Shown in pieces: positions 11,187-23,300 of a stretch of DNA of 64,000 bases. Made by a program: the position numbers and the translations under genes. How positions within the stretch are numbered: the stretch's first letter is position 1; each line of letters opens with the position of its first letter. Origin of the DNA: Favolaschia claudopus (lineage: Eukaryota; Basidiomycota; Agaricomycetes; Agaricales; Mycenaceae); contig JAWWNJ010000029.1 in the NCBI GenBank assembly GCA_037176885.1, positions 1,612,001-1,676,000 of the forward strand, in the 5' to 3' direction. The notes under the pieces were generated by a model. The model saw only the letters and a list, made by a program, of their open reading frames with translations, was not told where the DNA came from and did not search any database.

Positions 11187-11669
11187 GGCAGTAGAGTGTC
11201 TTCCCACCCCATATTTCTTTGCCGCTATATTTACCTACGACTCGGAGTCATTTACCGCGATCCCTATATTTTTACTTACTCTGACTGAGTATAACCGCGA
11301 GAGCAATCACAATCACATTTATTTACAAAGGCGCGTACAATAACTTGAATAAGTTTAGAGGCTGTTCGCAAGCGGAAGTTAAGAGGGTTTCTTTTGAGGA
11401 AATAGTAAGTTTTGCAGCAAAGTGAGTATGTAGGTAGCGTAGTAGAAAATGAATCGGAAGGCTGAGCGTCGAGGCAGGTAGAAACCAAAACCCACGAGGG
11501 TTTTCTTTTGAGTAAGAAAGAAGTATCGAGTCGGAAAATCTGGATGAAGAGAGGTAACGAGTTATGAATCAAGGTCAAGTGCGGGGATACGACTGTCGTA
11601 GAAATAGCAAAGGAGTAGTAGTAGATTGTTCATGGCGGTGGGGGGAATAGACATCGCAGAGAGCATGTA
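11187..11669. other. Convergent 3' region
   Basis: Lies between the 3' ends of two convergent genes. AT-rich, consistent with untranslated regions and polyadenylation sites; no gene seen. Confidence 0.5.
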
Positions 11670-13374
11670 TCACTGCGGAGGCGGGTTCTCCCCGCGATAC
11701 GGGAATTCCAGATCCCCCGTCGGCAGTGAGGTCGCTTTGGGGAAATTGTCGAGGCTGGTGAGGTGAGACAGTCGACGCGTGCTCTCGCGGAGCTGGTATT
11801 CCTCCCTGGTGGCCTTCACGGCAAAATCCTCGTCAAGGGTCTTGCCATTCTCGAAAAACCGTCGAATTCCAGCGCCTGCCCACTGCAGCAAGACGTAGCG
11901 AGTTTCCCCCTGTTGGATGCGGACGAAGGAGTGGCGAACGAAGGCGGGAATGAGGATAGGAGCACCGGAAGGGCAGGGCATGACCAGACCGAAGTCCCAG
12001 AGGATAATTTGCCCGCCACGACGGAAGTCATAGGTGCCAAAAGGCGTCAAGATGATCCAGGATCTGCCGTCGATGCGCTGCGCGATGTCGTCGGGGATGC
12101 GGGCGTCGCCGCGTAACAAGGTGACCGCCGAGAAAACACTAGTCTCGCAGGGGTAGTGGGCGTCGGGATAGTGAGCGAGAAAGGCCCTTTTCTGCGCGTC
12201 CAAAGCGAGGTAAGCTTCTCTACAATAATGCTGAAGAGCGCCTGTAGGGCATGTGATCGTCAGTGAAGTCATGTCACGGTGACACGGTCACGAAAATTTG
12301 ACGCTCACTGTTGCCGAACGAGACAACAAGCTTCATCTCTGGGGACGACATCACGCCGAACAGCGCCAGCGTGTCCAGTACGCGACTTCTAGACGCCACC
12401 CTTGCTTTCTGAGTTTCACTTCTCTCAGCGACAACGAACTGCGATCAACAATACATAGACTAACCTTGGGCTCATTGAAATTCAGACCGACCCCGCCAGA
12501 GAATATTGGAAGTTCATTCGCATACTCGCATCGACCACTCAGGCGCTCGAACTCTGCAGAAATCATCTCATTCAGTGGCGCGATTGTCTTCTTCTGCCAC
12601 GTCTTGACTAAGGGTAGCCCTGCGAAGATTACCGCCGCCCGAGAACGCGCCTCGACCACGCGAACATCCCTGCGCGGAGAGTAGAAGCATCGTCAATTGC
12701 TGAATAATCTAAACAAACTGCAAGAGGACTTACCGACCAGGCGAGTCGAGGAAACGGTAACCGTATCGTGAGTAATCTCCAGCTACCTCACCGAAGCCGT
12801 ATGGGCGATCGTCGATGAGCACGGACCCGACTTTCGGGCGGGCAGTGACGCGAATGATTCGGCGGCCATCGCCAGGAATCGTGAGCCCTTGGCGGCGAAG
12901 ATCCAGAGTCGCGTAGAGCATGATCTTCAGACGTCGAGTTCGTTCCGCCGCCAAACGCGTCTTCTCAGTTTGTCTCTCGCGCGCAACGTCGCGCGCAACG
13001 TCGTTCGTGCGACGGGAAGGAGGGAGAACACGGACGCTGCCGTTGTTGGGGGTCAGAACACGGTCGTTCCCGTGGTTGGGGGCGGCGAGCTGGCGGGGAG
13101 GAGGGCGAGGGCGTTCATGAGGAAGGGGATCACCAGGATATGGAAGTGAGGGGTCCTGCAGGGCCAGAAATTGCTGTAGCCGCAGAGGAAAATTAAAGTC
13201 CAGCTCTCCTCGTTCGGGACCGAAGTAGGCGCTGAAGCCGGGGGTGACGAGCGGCTCGATGAAATTCGGCGGCTTAGGCTCCGTGCTCGGCGTCGGGGTG
13301 GGAGCCAGCGTAGGCACAGGGAAGTGGACGAACGAGGGCGTACGCTGGAGAGGTCTCGAGGGGGAGGCAGACAT
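11670..13374 (-). CDS. Divergent TET/JBP-like beta-helix protein lacking HxD
   Basis: Exons 13374..12734, 12669..12465, 12408..12309 and 12241..11670 give 505 aa. The last 150 residues have the beta-helix signature of the TET/JBP-like group: GGQIILWDFGLV, PSGAPILIPAFVRHSF (distal His about 418) and ETRYVLLQW (Arg). The HxD motif is absent. Where the canonical paralogue at 1066-2596 has HRD, this protein reads LLRGDARIPD, with Arg in place of His and a longer following loop. I recall this RGD variant in related mushroom proteins, so it may be a subfamily trait rather than decay. The N-terminal half is Pro/Arg-rich (residues 1-110). Iron-dependent catalysis is doubtful; a binding or regulatory role is possible. 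It is divergent from the gene starting at 13772. Confidence 0.75.
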
Positions 13375-13771
13375 TGCGAGATGAGCGCGGGTGATTTGCG
13401 CTTTGTCCTCCTTTAAACTTTTGTAGTATGGACTGCGGGTTTCGTTATGATTTTTGGTTTTTTCTTTGCGTTTCTGTTGTGCCTAGCTAACTTCCATTTA
13501 GAAAGGTCCCTCCCGATCACTTTGCGTCCTGGGTTTCTGTTTTAGCGGCGGCGAGAAGCGGACAGCCGTTTGATCACTTGGAGCCAGCGAGGTGGTTACA
13601 ATCTCTCGCTTATTCTGCCATGAGGGTGGCTCGCGATTTGAGGTGAGCCGAGCTGGTTCGCTTGGACAGAGATTTGCTCATAAAAGCGACGTGCAAAACG
13701 CCAGGATCATGGGTTGCTTTCCCTCCCGCCGCATTCACCTTCCTGGCCCCCAACTTTACTCCGCGCATTCC
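13375..13771. other. Divergent promoter region
   Basis: About 400 bp between the divergent starts at 13374 (minus) and 13772 (plus). CATAAAAG at 13679-13686 could serve the plus-strand gene. No gene seen. Confidence 0.45.
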
Positions 13772-15003
13772 ATGTCTCTTCCACCTGCTCACCCCGGTCA
13801 GTCAATGTCGCCTTCCTCCTTCCCCTCGCAACTTGCGCTGACTCCTGTTTTGCCTGTGCACTAGACGTCGAAAAGACGGCGCTTACATACGATATGACCA
13901 CTACGACCCTCATCACCGGACTGCCTGCGTGAGTAGCTACCAATCTTTCTCTTTTTCCGCACGCTAACTAGACATTGCGGCAGTCTGCATAAGGCTCATC
14001 TCGTGCGCAAAATACGTGATCGCTACTATCAATCTGGCCATCCCGACTCCCCCGTCACCGAGACCAGCGACCTCGAGTTGCAAGCGCGAGTCAAAGCTTC
14101 GTACGACTTGACCATCGCCTACTTCAGGACGCAGCACGAGAAGGCGGAAGCCGAGGCGGAAGCCGAGGCCACCATCGCAGCTCTTGAAGACGCTGAAGAC
14201 GCTCATTATACGTGAGTTTTGCCTGTCTCGGTACCTCACTCCAACGCTGACTTTGCGACGTCCACTTAGCGACTCTGACTCTGACTCCGACTCCGACGAC
14301 GGCAAACCGGATTCCCCTTCGATGATCTTCTGGAACGCGACACGACCTCTCCCGGCAAACGTGACGGCTGTCACTGAAGACCCTGCTGGCGCCGCCGCCG
14401 CCGTCAACGCGCCCAACGCTCCTCCCGTTGCTCCAGCTCCTGTTCCAGCTCCTCTCAGCATTCGCGAGTTCGCTTCTGCCCGCCTGGTGGCGTCGCTCGA
14501 TGGCGAGGCTAATGTGATTGAAGAAATCGGCAACGGACGCGCTCGTCGTGCTTGGGCCGGGTATGTTTTCTTTTTGCTTTCTCTTCACGAATTGGTACTT
14601 ACAGAAATGGTGCTCCAGGACCCCTCCCCGATATGTTATGGGTTACGTTTCGGCCGCCTTGCCCGACACCGTTCCGCGCGCTTCCGCCGCGCCAGCTCCG
14701 GCCGCTGCTACTTCCGCTGGTCAGTCCGAGGCCGACGCTGCCAGCCAAGCCCCCGCCGCCGCCGCCCCTCAAGTCGCCTTGATGCATGATTTGCGTGTAC
14801 GTATTTATCCTCCTTCAATGGGATCCTTCATTGACGATTGTCGTGTGCAGATCATCTCTGCGTACGGCTGGCGCGATGTCCGCTGCCCTTGCACGAACAA
14901 CAAGCACAAGCCTTTCCACCGCCGCCAAAGTTTCGCCTTCGAGGCAAAAGACGGGTCGGTCGTGATTAAACGCGTGAGGTCCATGCTGATCCCGTTGAAC
15001 TGA
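13772..15003 (+). CDS. Unknown Ala/Asp-rich cargo protein with Cys pair
   Basis: Six exons: 13772..13796, 13865..13928, 13984..14211, 14270..14560, 14619..14796 and 14851..15003. They total 312 aa, all phases consistent. The N-terminus includes LITGLPALHKAHLVRKIRDR and a short helical block with the repeat AEAEAEAEA. A run of alternating Asp/Ser (DSDSDSDSDD) and Ala/Pro-rich segments follow. The C-terminus is compact: DVRCPCTNNKHKPFHRRQSF, with a CxC pair and His that could bind metal. The acceptor at 14618 is the one that keeps the frame, although an earlier AG exists. The 54-nt last intron is in frame. I do not recognise the family. It lies between the HxD-less beta-helix gene and the KDZ transposase. 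Confidence 0.6.
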
Positions 15004-15347
15004 TTGTCGCGTAGTCGGTACCTACCTACTTGTTGCACGCATTGTCTTTTTGTTTTTGTTTCAACAATCGCATTCTTCGTGGTGCCCTTGCGGCCAATAC
15101 TTAGATAAAGTAGGAAATATTGGGAATTCTACAATCCGTAAAAGGCAATACGATGTGTGACGTGTGACGTTATTCTCCTCCTTCTTTGCGCGTCTCTGCT
15201 TTTCGCTGTCGCTGGCTCGTCACTCGTCTGTATGTAGGCGGCTGGGCCGCGTAATCTCGTGTTTTACATGAGATTCGTAGTCTGGGTGGGTTCTTGCCCC
15301 TTGATCTCCGCCTTCCACACTCACCCTGGCCTCCCTCAATTTCTCAG

Positions 15348-18300
15348 GTCGTCGTGCTCCTGGTGGGCTGCAAAAATCCGCCTCTTTTATAGAATACGAA
15401 GTACGACGGGGGGAGATTACGAATGACACTCAGTACTCTACCTCACAAGATGGAACTCGACTCGTACGCGAGTCTCTGAACGCCCAGGCGAAGAGGAAGA
15501 AAAGAAGATTACAACCTTCCGAGCTGCAGGACCCTCTGGCGACTTGGGAACCTCTTCATGACGACGGAACGGCACAGGTTGATGATGTTGGGGACGGTGA
15601 GACTGACGAGAGCGGGGCAGGGGAGAAGCGGAAGCGGTATGAGAGCTCGGTAGGCTTCCTTCTTTACTTTACCCCCCTGCTTTTTCGACGCAGTTCCACT
15701 CCACCTCCTTATTCATCTCCCCCGCGACGCGCTTGCTGGGACTGGCCATAGGCCTTATAAGCGCGTGTCGGTGGAGAGGGATTTCGGGCGCGGTGCTTGC
15801 TTTATTCATTACTTTACTCATTTTCCCTTGCTTGTGTTGTGTGCTGAACTCTTCTCAGGATGAGCCCATGCGGCTGTGGCGCGAACATATAGAATTGTTC
15901 TTGGATGAGTTGGTGAGACGCGACGCGCCGTACTCGGGGCGGCGAGGAGATCAGTGCGCGCTCTGTGAAACGCCATACGCGGCCAACGCGGAGCGCTTGC
16001 GGTGCCTCCAGTGCGGCAGTTTTGCGCAATGTCGAGAGTGTCTGGTCGCTCGGCATGCGACTCTTCCCTTACATTCTCCTGAGGTGAGCCAGAATCTTGA
16101 ATTGACGTTATGTGTGACTCTGAACGCCGCACTGCAGGTGTGGAGCGGTAAATTTTGGGCCAAAGTGGACTTGCGCACGCTGGGCTGCATCTATCAGCTA
16201 GGACATGGGGGGCTGCGATGCCCACACGCTGCGCCGGCGGTGCGAGAAATGGTGGTCCTCGATTTTCCGCGCATACACACGGTATGCTTTCGGTATTGCG
16301 GTTGCGACCACTCCGACCGCTTCAACAATCTGCAACAGTTGTTGCAGAACGGCTGGTATCCAGCCTCCATCACGGATCCTCGATCTTGCGCGACATTTGA
16401 GACTTTGGCGACTTTCCGACTACTGAATGTAACGGGTAATATCAACGTACAAGCATTTGTTAAGTGTATGGAGAAGCGGACGGACGCGACGCGGGTTAAC
16501 ACGGTCCCAGTAGGTTGCTTTTGCTGTGGGGACGATAATAGACTAATCATTTGCCAGGATCGTTACAAGGGGTTTGGACTGATGAGCCGCCAATGGAGTT
16601 TTCTGAAGCGTCTGAAGCGGGCTGGGCGGGCTCATGATTCGCTGGGGGTGCCCGGTACGCGAAACGGGGAGTTAGCTGTTCGTTGCTGGGCCTGTCCTCA
16701 TGACGGAATCAATCTGCCTGTGAATTGGCGAGATGTAGCGCCTGAATATCAGTGAGTATCTTGTTTTTCCTTGTGAGATTGGATCGCCCTAACGAATATT
16801 GACCTGTAGATTTCTTTTCATGCTGATCATCGCGGTAGACGCAAACTTTCGTTTGCGTCATCGCCTGCGACCCAATGAGCGAGACGACCCCCCGTTGGGA
16901 TCGGGGTGGGGTTACATGCAAGAGGAGGGTCCATACAGAGAGCATCTGCGGAACTACGTCAACGAGAAAGATGTAGGTTTGTTTGTTGGAAGACGCGCCT
17001 GGAGCAAACACTAATCGTTCAGTAGGTTAGCTCTTGCATCGCCTTCAAAGCACTTCTTCAAAAGGACAGCAGACTCACAACCGGATTACGCTCATCCGGC
17101 GTTGGAGGAGTGGTTTGCGCGAGACATGAGCTGATACGTCCGCAAGGATTGGGTAACTTGCAGAAGGGGGAGAGGTACGTTTTGCAGCCTTTCTAGTCTC
17201 TTTTGATTTCTACTTATATCTCGCGCCAGGTACTCGAATATGGACTACATAGTCCTCGCGTCATTAATAGGGATCACTTTGCTATGGCTGGCAATCTCAT
17301 ACGACGTGGCCTGCCAATGGCAGGTCAACTTTCCAAGCCGCATGGAGGAGATGCCGGAACGCTTACGTCTCGATTTGAATGCGATCCAGGTTTTGTTTGC
17401 CCTGCCAGTCTGGCATGCGATGGCACACGAACGAAGCTGTCAAGTCCAAAATTCACTAACCTATACATCCGGAGTTGGACGGACGGACGGGGAGGGGATC
17501 GAGAGGGTGTGGTCCCTGCTAATCGCGATTGCATGGGCTACACGGGTGATGGGACGCGGAGCTCGCGAAGATGCAATTGAGGACAAGGTGGATCACGAAA
17601 ACTATGAGAAGAACATTAATCAAGGTGAGTCGATCGGACAGGGTCTAGAGAGGGCCGTGGCTGAGCTGACGAACGGAGCAGGTGTGGTGCTTCCGCGGAA
17701 GCTAATAGTGGCCATCACGGAGCGGGACCAGCAGGTTGCGGGATTTGAGCAGGTTGATGCGACGTTGGAGACGGAGGTGCGGGAGGAGTGGCAGGCGATC
17801 ATTGACGCCTGGAAAGCGGATCACCAGAGCAGGAATCCATACGACACGACGACACCGACCCGAGGTGAGTGGTATTCTGCGTTATAGTTGTGGAGAAGGT
17901 TGAGAGGCTGACGATGACCACCAGCCGCGTCGGAGGCTGCTGTTCGTCTAGAGCTGGCCAAGGAGGAGCTGGAGGAAGCTTCTGGAGGGCGGGGTGGACA
18001 GCAAGGGACGAGTATGACCTCGTTCGTTGTCATGGGTTTACAATTAGAGGACGCCCAGTGAGTTATGGGATCTACTCATAAAATCCTAACTAACGAACGC
18101 CTTTTAGGTTCCGTATCAAGAGACAAGTAGCACAGCGGGGGCTCCTTGCCTCGGAGCAAAGCGAGCGACTCGCAGAGCTACGACGGTCTTTTTTCATCAA
18201 GATGCGCAAATTTCGGCGGCTTCAAGAGGTGTACGCGCCCGGGGCTGTACAACAGCTGGCGGAGGACGAGGACAAGCGGGATTCGGAGCTGCCGCCGCTC

Positions 18301-19230
18301 CAAGCAGAGGCAACGGCCGTGTATCTGCCCTCGCGTCTGCCGCGAGCTAAGAGAGATGGATGTTCTGAGGAGCTGAAAGGCAAGGAAAAGCGCTTACGTG
18401 TGGGGCAGATGCAGGATTGCGTGGCGAAACTGAGACGCTGTCTCCTGTCACGCCGTCATTTGTGGGACTGGAGGGAACATAACGTGGGGCAGAGGGCGGG
18501 GACGCGAGCTGCTACACTGGCTCAGCGAGTTCAGAGGAGCATTGACGAGACGGCGGAACGATACCGGTCCGCTCGCGCTGCGTTGTTTGCACTGGGTGGA
18601 GAGGACGCATGCGTGGATTGGCCTGTACTACAAGATGACGACATACGAGTGGAGGAGGAGCGGGATTCGGACGCGGGGGCGCGGCGCAAGCTTGGGAATG
18701 TGGGGCTGAGTGCGAAGGAAACCCGCAAGTCGAGGCGGGCGGGGCGTGCGCATTCGTCTAAGCACGTAATGTCATGGATTTGGACCAGTGGGGGAGCACC
18801 TGGTGAGGACGAAGAGGATCTCAGGGAAGGTGTGTTCCTCTTGTATTATCAGACTGATATTGGAATCAACTGACTGTTTTGTAAAGCAGTGCGCGTGGAA
18901 TGGTCGAAAGCTCAAGCGCGTCGAGATCGATGGACAGAAGAGGTCCTGCATTTGCGGGAAGAAATGCGAAGGGTACTCCGTTTTCTACGATGGACAGCGT
19001 TGGAGTGGGAGACGCGGGCGTCGGTGCAGAGGGAGGTGGATCAGGAGTTGAGAGCAGGGTTGAAGGCTTATGCCGCAAGACAGGCAGCCGTGGCACGAGA
19101 CACTGCGCGTCGTTTTCGAAACGCTTGGGACACTTCTGCGTCAGACGCCGTGCGAGCGGCGCTGCGCGAAGAGGCAGTTATGGGGGTGGAGGAGCCGGAT
19201 GGCATGGACTTGTTGATCGAAGAGTTTTAA
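15348..19230 (+). CDS. KDZ transposase with CxC cysteine cluster
   Basis: Exons used: about 15348..15649, 15859..16083, 16138..16509, 16558..16751, 16810..16972, 17026..17174, 17230..17864, 17925..18057, 18108..18829 and 18890..19230. From 15859 onward 977 codons read without a stop. The start codon is unresolved; the N-terminus includes QDGTRLVRESLNAQAKRKKR. A CxC cluster (CALC, CLQC, CREC, then CFRYCGC) leads into the RNase-H-fold transposase core. Candidate catalytic acids are Asp in IIAVDANFRLR (about 16842), Asp in SYDVACQW (about 17300) and Glu in RTDGEGIERVW (about 17490), the hallmark KDZ signature. The rest is a long Arg/Glu-rich helical C-terminus. No disabling mutation was found, so it may still be active. 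The 209-nt intron at 15650-15858 is unusually long for this gene. Confidence 0.88.
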
Positions 19231-19415
19231 AATTTGTATTTTTTTAGCTATTTACTACTTTATTTCCTTTCCTGGATGTGAGACGTAGCGTAGCCAAATG
19301 CAGAAATCTGTTTACGACCACCATGAACTTGTTTTGATCACCGGAGTGCCTTAGCCGACCTACAGCAGCTCAGTGAGGCAGAAATGAGGGGTTTCTTTAG
19401 CTGACCAGAGGGGTG

Positions 19416-19453
19416 GCTAACTCCGCTCCGAAAGCAAATTTAGTCTATGGCTA
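19416..19453 (-). repeat. Right terminal inverted repeat of KDZ element
   Basis: Reverse complement matches 3255-3293 (core GCTAACTCCGCTCCGAAAG on the plus strand). It lies about 185 bp beyond the transposase stop. Flanking motifs TTAGCTGACC, TTAGCCGACC and TGGCTAGCACC resemble those inside the left end. Confidence 0.65.
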
Positions 19454-19789
19454 GCACCATATGTGAAGCCTTTATGTTACTTCTATTTGTGATGTGGGCG
19501 CCTCGGAAATTGTCACGAGGTGACATGTCACGCAGTTCTCTGCTGCTTCCTCCTTCCCCTCGTCCCACCGCAACTCAAGTCTGCCACCCCCAAGAGATCT
19601 CGGCGCGACTAACGCAGATAGAACACAGCAACCCCATATAAGCCGGAAGGAGACCGAAATTCGAGGAACACGGAGTTGGGGTCTTTCCAAGCAGGATTTT
19701 TGTACGTTTTTTTTGTCTCGCTCTTGGTCGTCCATACCGATCCGCCGCCATCGTCCCTTGTCGACGCAGCCGCTGCCGCCCCTAGCGCT

Positions 19790-20010
19790 CGTATCCCGCC
19801 ACTCATGCTCGTGCCCGCTCGCGCGTCTCCATCCCGCCGCTCGCGTGCCAAACTCCGCCGCTCTCGCTCGAAACGCCGCTGCTCGCGTTTCCCAGTCCGC
19901 CACTCGCGCTCGAAACGCCGCCGCTCGTGCTCGTCTCGACGAAACTCCGCCGCTCGCGCTCGAAACGCCGCCACTCGCGCTTCCCACCCCGCCACTCGCC
20001 CTCGTCTCAA
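19790..20010 (+). repeat. GC-rich degenerate minisatellite
   Basis: At least three copies of CGCTCGAAACGCCGC at roughly 40-45 bp spacing, interspersed with CGCCACTCGCG-type units. It is open in several frames on both strands (Arg/Ser-rich on plus, Ala/Arg-rich on minus), which is a by-product of the repeat. I do not call a gene. Confidence 0.6.
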
Positions 20011-20334
20011 CGCGAGACCGAGATATCACAAACGTGGCGCTTACCTTCGTGTTCGCGCCGCTACAGCGAAGATTTGAGCGGTGGAATTGGGGAGTTCCGA
20101 CGAATCAAAGTGCGTGTTCGGAGTTTTTTTTGATTGTTTCAGCTCTCTCAGCTCTCTCATCCGTCTCACGCCCAGCTCCATCTTGCTTGCGCACGACGTA
20201 GCGCGCGCAGCTTTCGTCTACGCCGTTTTCGTTTTGCGCCCGCGTCTGGTCTTGAATCCGGCCGATCGCACTCAAAACGCGCGCTGAACAGTGCATGTAA
20301 TCAATATATTTCTTATAAATACAAACGTTTTCCG

Positions 20335-23300
20335 TCATCGAGAATGCCAGGAGTGCGAATCGGGAGCTTGCGAGTCCACGTCTGGCTCGAACCACGGCGT
20401 CTGAGCTCTCGTGTCCGGTGAGGGGGATGCTTGGGAAACCGCCGCCGCGATGTGAGTATGCTGTGGATAAGGAATGGATGGCGAGTGTGCTTGCCATAGA
20501 TGACTGGAGTGAAGATGAGGCTGGGATGCCCGTTGTGGGGGGTGGGCGAGGGTTGTGTAAGGCAATGATTGGGACACAAACGAAGGCGGGGGGAACGCGG
20601 ACGGTGCATACGGGTACGAAGATGATGCCGATGTCCAGGTTTGTGAAGGGAGAAGTGAAAATGGGGGATGACTTGAGTGTTGTGTTGGGGACGCGAGGGT
20701 ACGTTCGTCAGAGGTGAGATTGTGAGAATTGCGAGCAGGCTGTTGTCGGTGATGGTGAGGGATAGAGGGGGGGGAAGATGATAATGGTGCAAACGGAGAG
20801 GGAAGGGACATGGGTAACGATGAGGACAGTGAATGCCCGGTGTGAGGTGGCTGGCCACCGGTGAATACGAAGGCCGAACCGGATGTCGGGGACACAGACG
20901 TTGGGGATGCGGGTAAGGAGCAGGGATCCATTCGAGCGCTCGGATCAGCGCGCCTTCGGGCTGGGGCACGAGCGGCGGGTACCGGACCTGCGCGCTTCTT
21001 GCGTGCGTCGATTTGTTTTGCTGCACTTTCAGTGATAACACGATCCACGTCCATCTGAACGGAGTTTATGCGATATTGCTGAAGGTATACGGCGTCACGC
21101 ATTTGGGCGGTGTTCAGTACAATGTCATCGACATTCTCTGTGTGTGCCACTCGTGCTGCGGTCTGACTGGTTTTCACTCTCTCTTGAAAGACTGGGACAG
21201 AGGTGGTGGTGGCGCAGCGATTGTCAAGGCAGTTGTGCTGAACGTTGACAGTGCATAAGAGATGCTGAAATTGTAAGTCAACGTAAATCGGAGTGAGCAG
21301 CAACACCTACTTCGCCATGAAGAGCTATCCACTCTGCACTCAACACTACCGACGGCATGCCATATCGTGCGCGGGTGGTGTCGATCACCGCTTTACGCAG
21401 GAGCACGACATTAGGCACAGAAGCCTGTACGCCTTGGGGGTCAACGGGGTGTAATATTTCCTCGACGCGGCCAACGAAGGTTCCACCCGAACGCTGCGAA
21501 TCCTGAGCGACAACGAAGTTGCCAGGTGCGCAGGTATCACCGTTTGCAATGACGAGTGATTTGTCGGTTTGGTACAGGCCAGGTTTCTCGGACCAAGATT
21601 GAATGCGCTGTCCCGTCATCGTCTGCCGAATTCGACGCGGCCTCAGCTGGTCTGCCGTAGAGTCGCCTGGGGAGAATTGAGTCAAACAAAATTCCTGCTA
21701 GAAACAAGGGAACGAGACATACCTGGGACAGAGGCTTTCTTTTGGTCAAGACCGAGATACGCAGTCACAGTGCTTCGCCCCTGAATGAGTCGTCGCGGGC
21801 CCTCACCAATACTCCTCCAAGCCGTCCGTTCTTGAGCAAAAGCGAATCGGGGTGTGTGATGAATAGACGGATCCTCCTCAACCAACTCAGCTTCTTTGAG
21901 AACGAAGAGGCCACCGCTGAGCAGGTGTCGAATACGATTACCTTGAGCAAAGGCATGTGCGATGTCTCGTGAAGGTGCATGGCGATTAGAATGCACGCTC
22001 TTAGCCCGTATGATAGCATTGAAAGACTCAAATGCTTCGGTGGCGAAAAGGATGGCGGGACCAAATCGACGAATATGTGCGGGTAAGTGGAGGATAATGT
22101 GAAATTTCGGTTTATTGAACCATCGCGTTGTCCACTTGGCGGCGCATAACAGAAAATGGTCAATCTCTTTTGTAACCAGTGTCTGTGAAAAGATTAGGGC
22201 ATCCTCAAACTTAAAGCACCTTGCACGCACCACGTAGTTTTCGATGTTTTTGATCTCGGGCTGCCAAATGAGCGGCACAAGCTTAGAGAGAGCTTGCCAT
22301 GTCTCAAGGCACTCCGAAGAGACTAGGTCGTACAACACAAATGGAGCCACCTGAGCTATAGCACGGAAGTCGCGACCGGTGAGGGAGCCCGAGTACTGCA
22401 CAAGAGTTCTGCCAGCAAGCGGCGAGATTCCCAGGCCCGTGACATCAACGGATGTCAGACGTGCGATGAGCAGCTCTTTCTTTTCGTCTTTACCTTTGAG
22501 CTGCGCAATCACATCGCGCCAAAGGTACTTCACGAAACCGAGCAGAATAACATGCAAGATTTCCACTGGTGTATCTTGATGCGGATCCAGACCTACCGAG
22601 AACTCTTTTCAGCTAGTCGCTTGAAAATACATGAATGAATCGCACCTCTAATCCGCCAGACAGGACTCATCGTCTCCTTAGGCAGCGCCGCTACAGCGGC
22701 ATCCAAAGCAGCTTGTTTAGTCTGAGCACCGCGTTTTTTGTGGTAAGATGCAAATAGTTTCTCGATGAACACCAGCTGAAAGGTGTCTTTGAGCCCGGTC
22801 TCCGTACGCAAGCTCTTGATCTTCGTTTTGGTGTCTAGCTTGGTTGACGCCTCAGTAAAGAAGGATCGCAACTTATCCGTAGTCTCGGGTTTACGCCGCA
22901 ATTTTCCGACCTGCTTGTAACTCAGTGTTTGTGGGATTGATGTATGGAGATCTTACCTTCATGAACGACTTTACACGCTGAACCATATCGCTCATTGTCT
23001 CTTGGAATCTTTTAGCTGGTTTACGTTTCGCTGCTCGCGCTGGCGTGTCACTTTCGGGCTCGCTCGGTCCATCGCTGTCAGCAACGCTTGCACCGTCGCT
23101 GTGAGCACCGTCGGCGTCGCTCGGGGCTCTTTGGTGTCTTGACGCAGCGGGAACGTCGTCATTGTCATCCTGGTCCATGGCGTCATGCCCTTTGACCCAG
23201 CATGCACGACAGAACAGTTTACCGCGAAGCCCGATGTGGCACGCAAACTCGCTCTGCATTGGATTGTCGCCAAGTAACGCGAGGACTTCAGGAATAACTA

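Larger units (their letters stand above)
3255..19453 (+). mobile_element. Putative 16.2-kb KDZ transposon with cargo
   Basis: Inverted repeats at 3255-3293 and 19416-19453 enclose seven predicted genes, all with open frames after splicing, ending with an intact KDZ transposase. Subterminal TAGC-containing motifs cluster at both ends (TGGCTACGACC, CGTAGCC, TTAGCCGACC, TTAGCTGACC, TGGCTAACTCC). In agaric genomes KDZ (Kyakuja-Dileera-Zisupton) elements are known to be large and to associate with TET/JBP-family genes, which fits the second beta-helix protein inside. That all seven genes move as one unit is an inference from the repeats. No target duplication was identified with confidence. Confidence 0.6.

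Noticed and set aside
15271..15347. First exon of the KDZ gene starting at ATG 15271
   Set aside because: It would need a weak GTTCTT donor, and the resulting N-terminus resembles nothing in the family.
19676..20077. Long Arg/Ser-rich and Ala/Arg-rich open frames on both strands
   Set aside because: They are by-products of a GC-rich minisatellite that is open in several frames at once.
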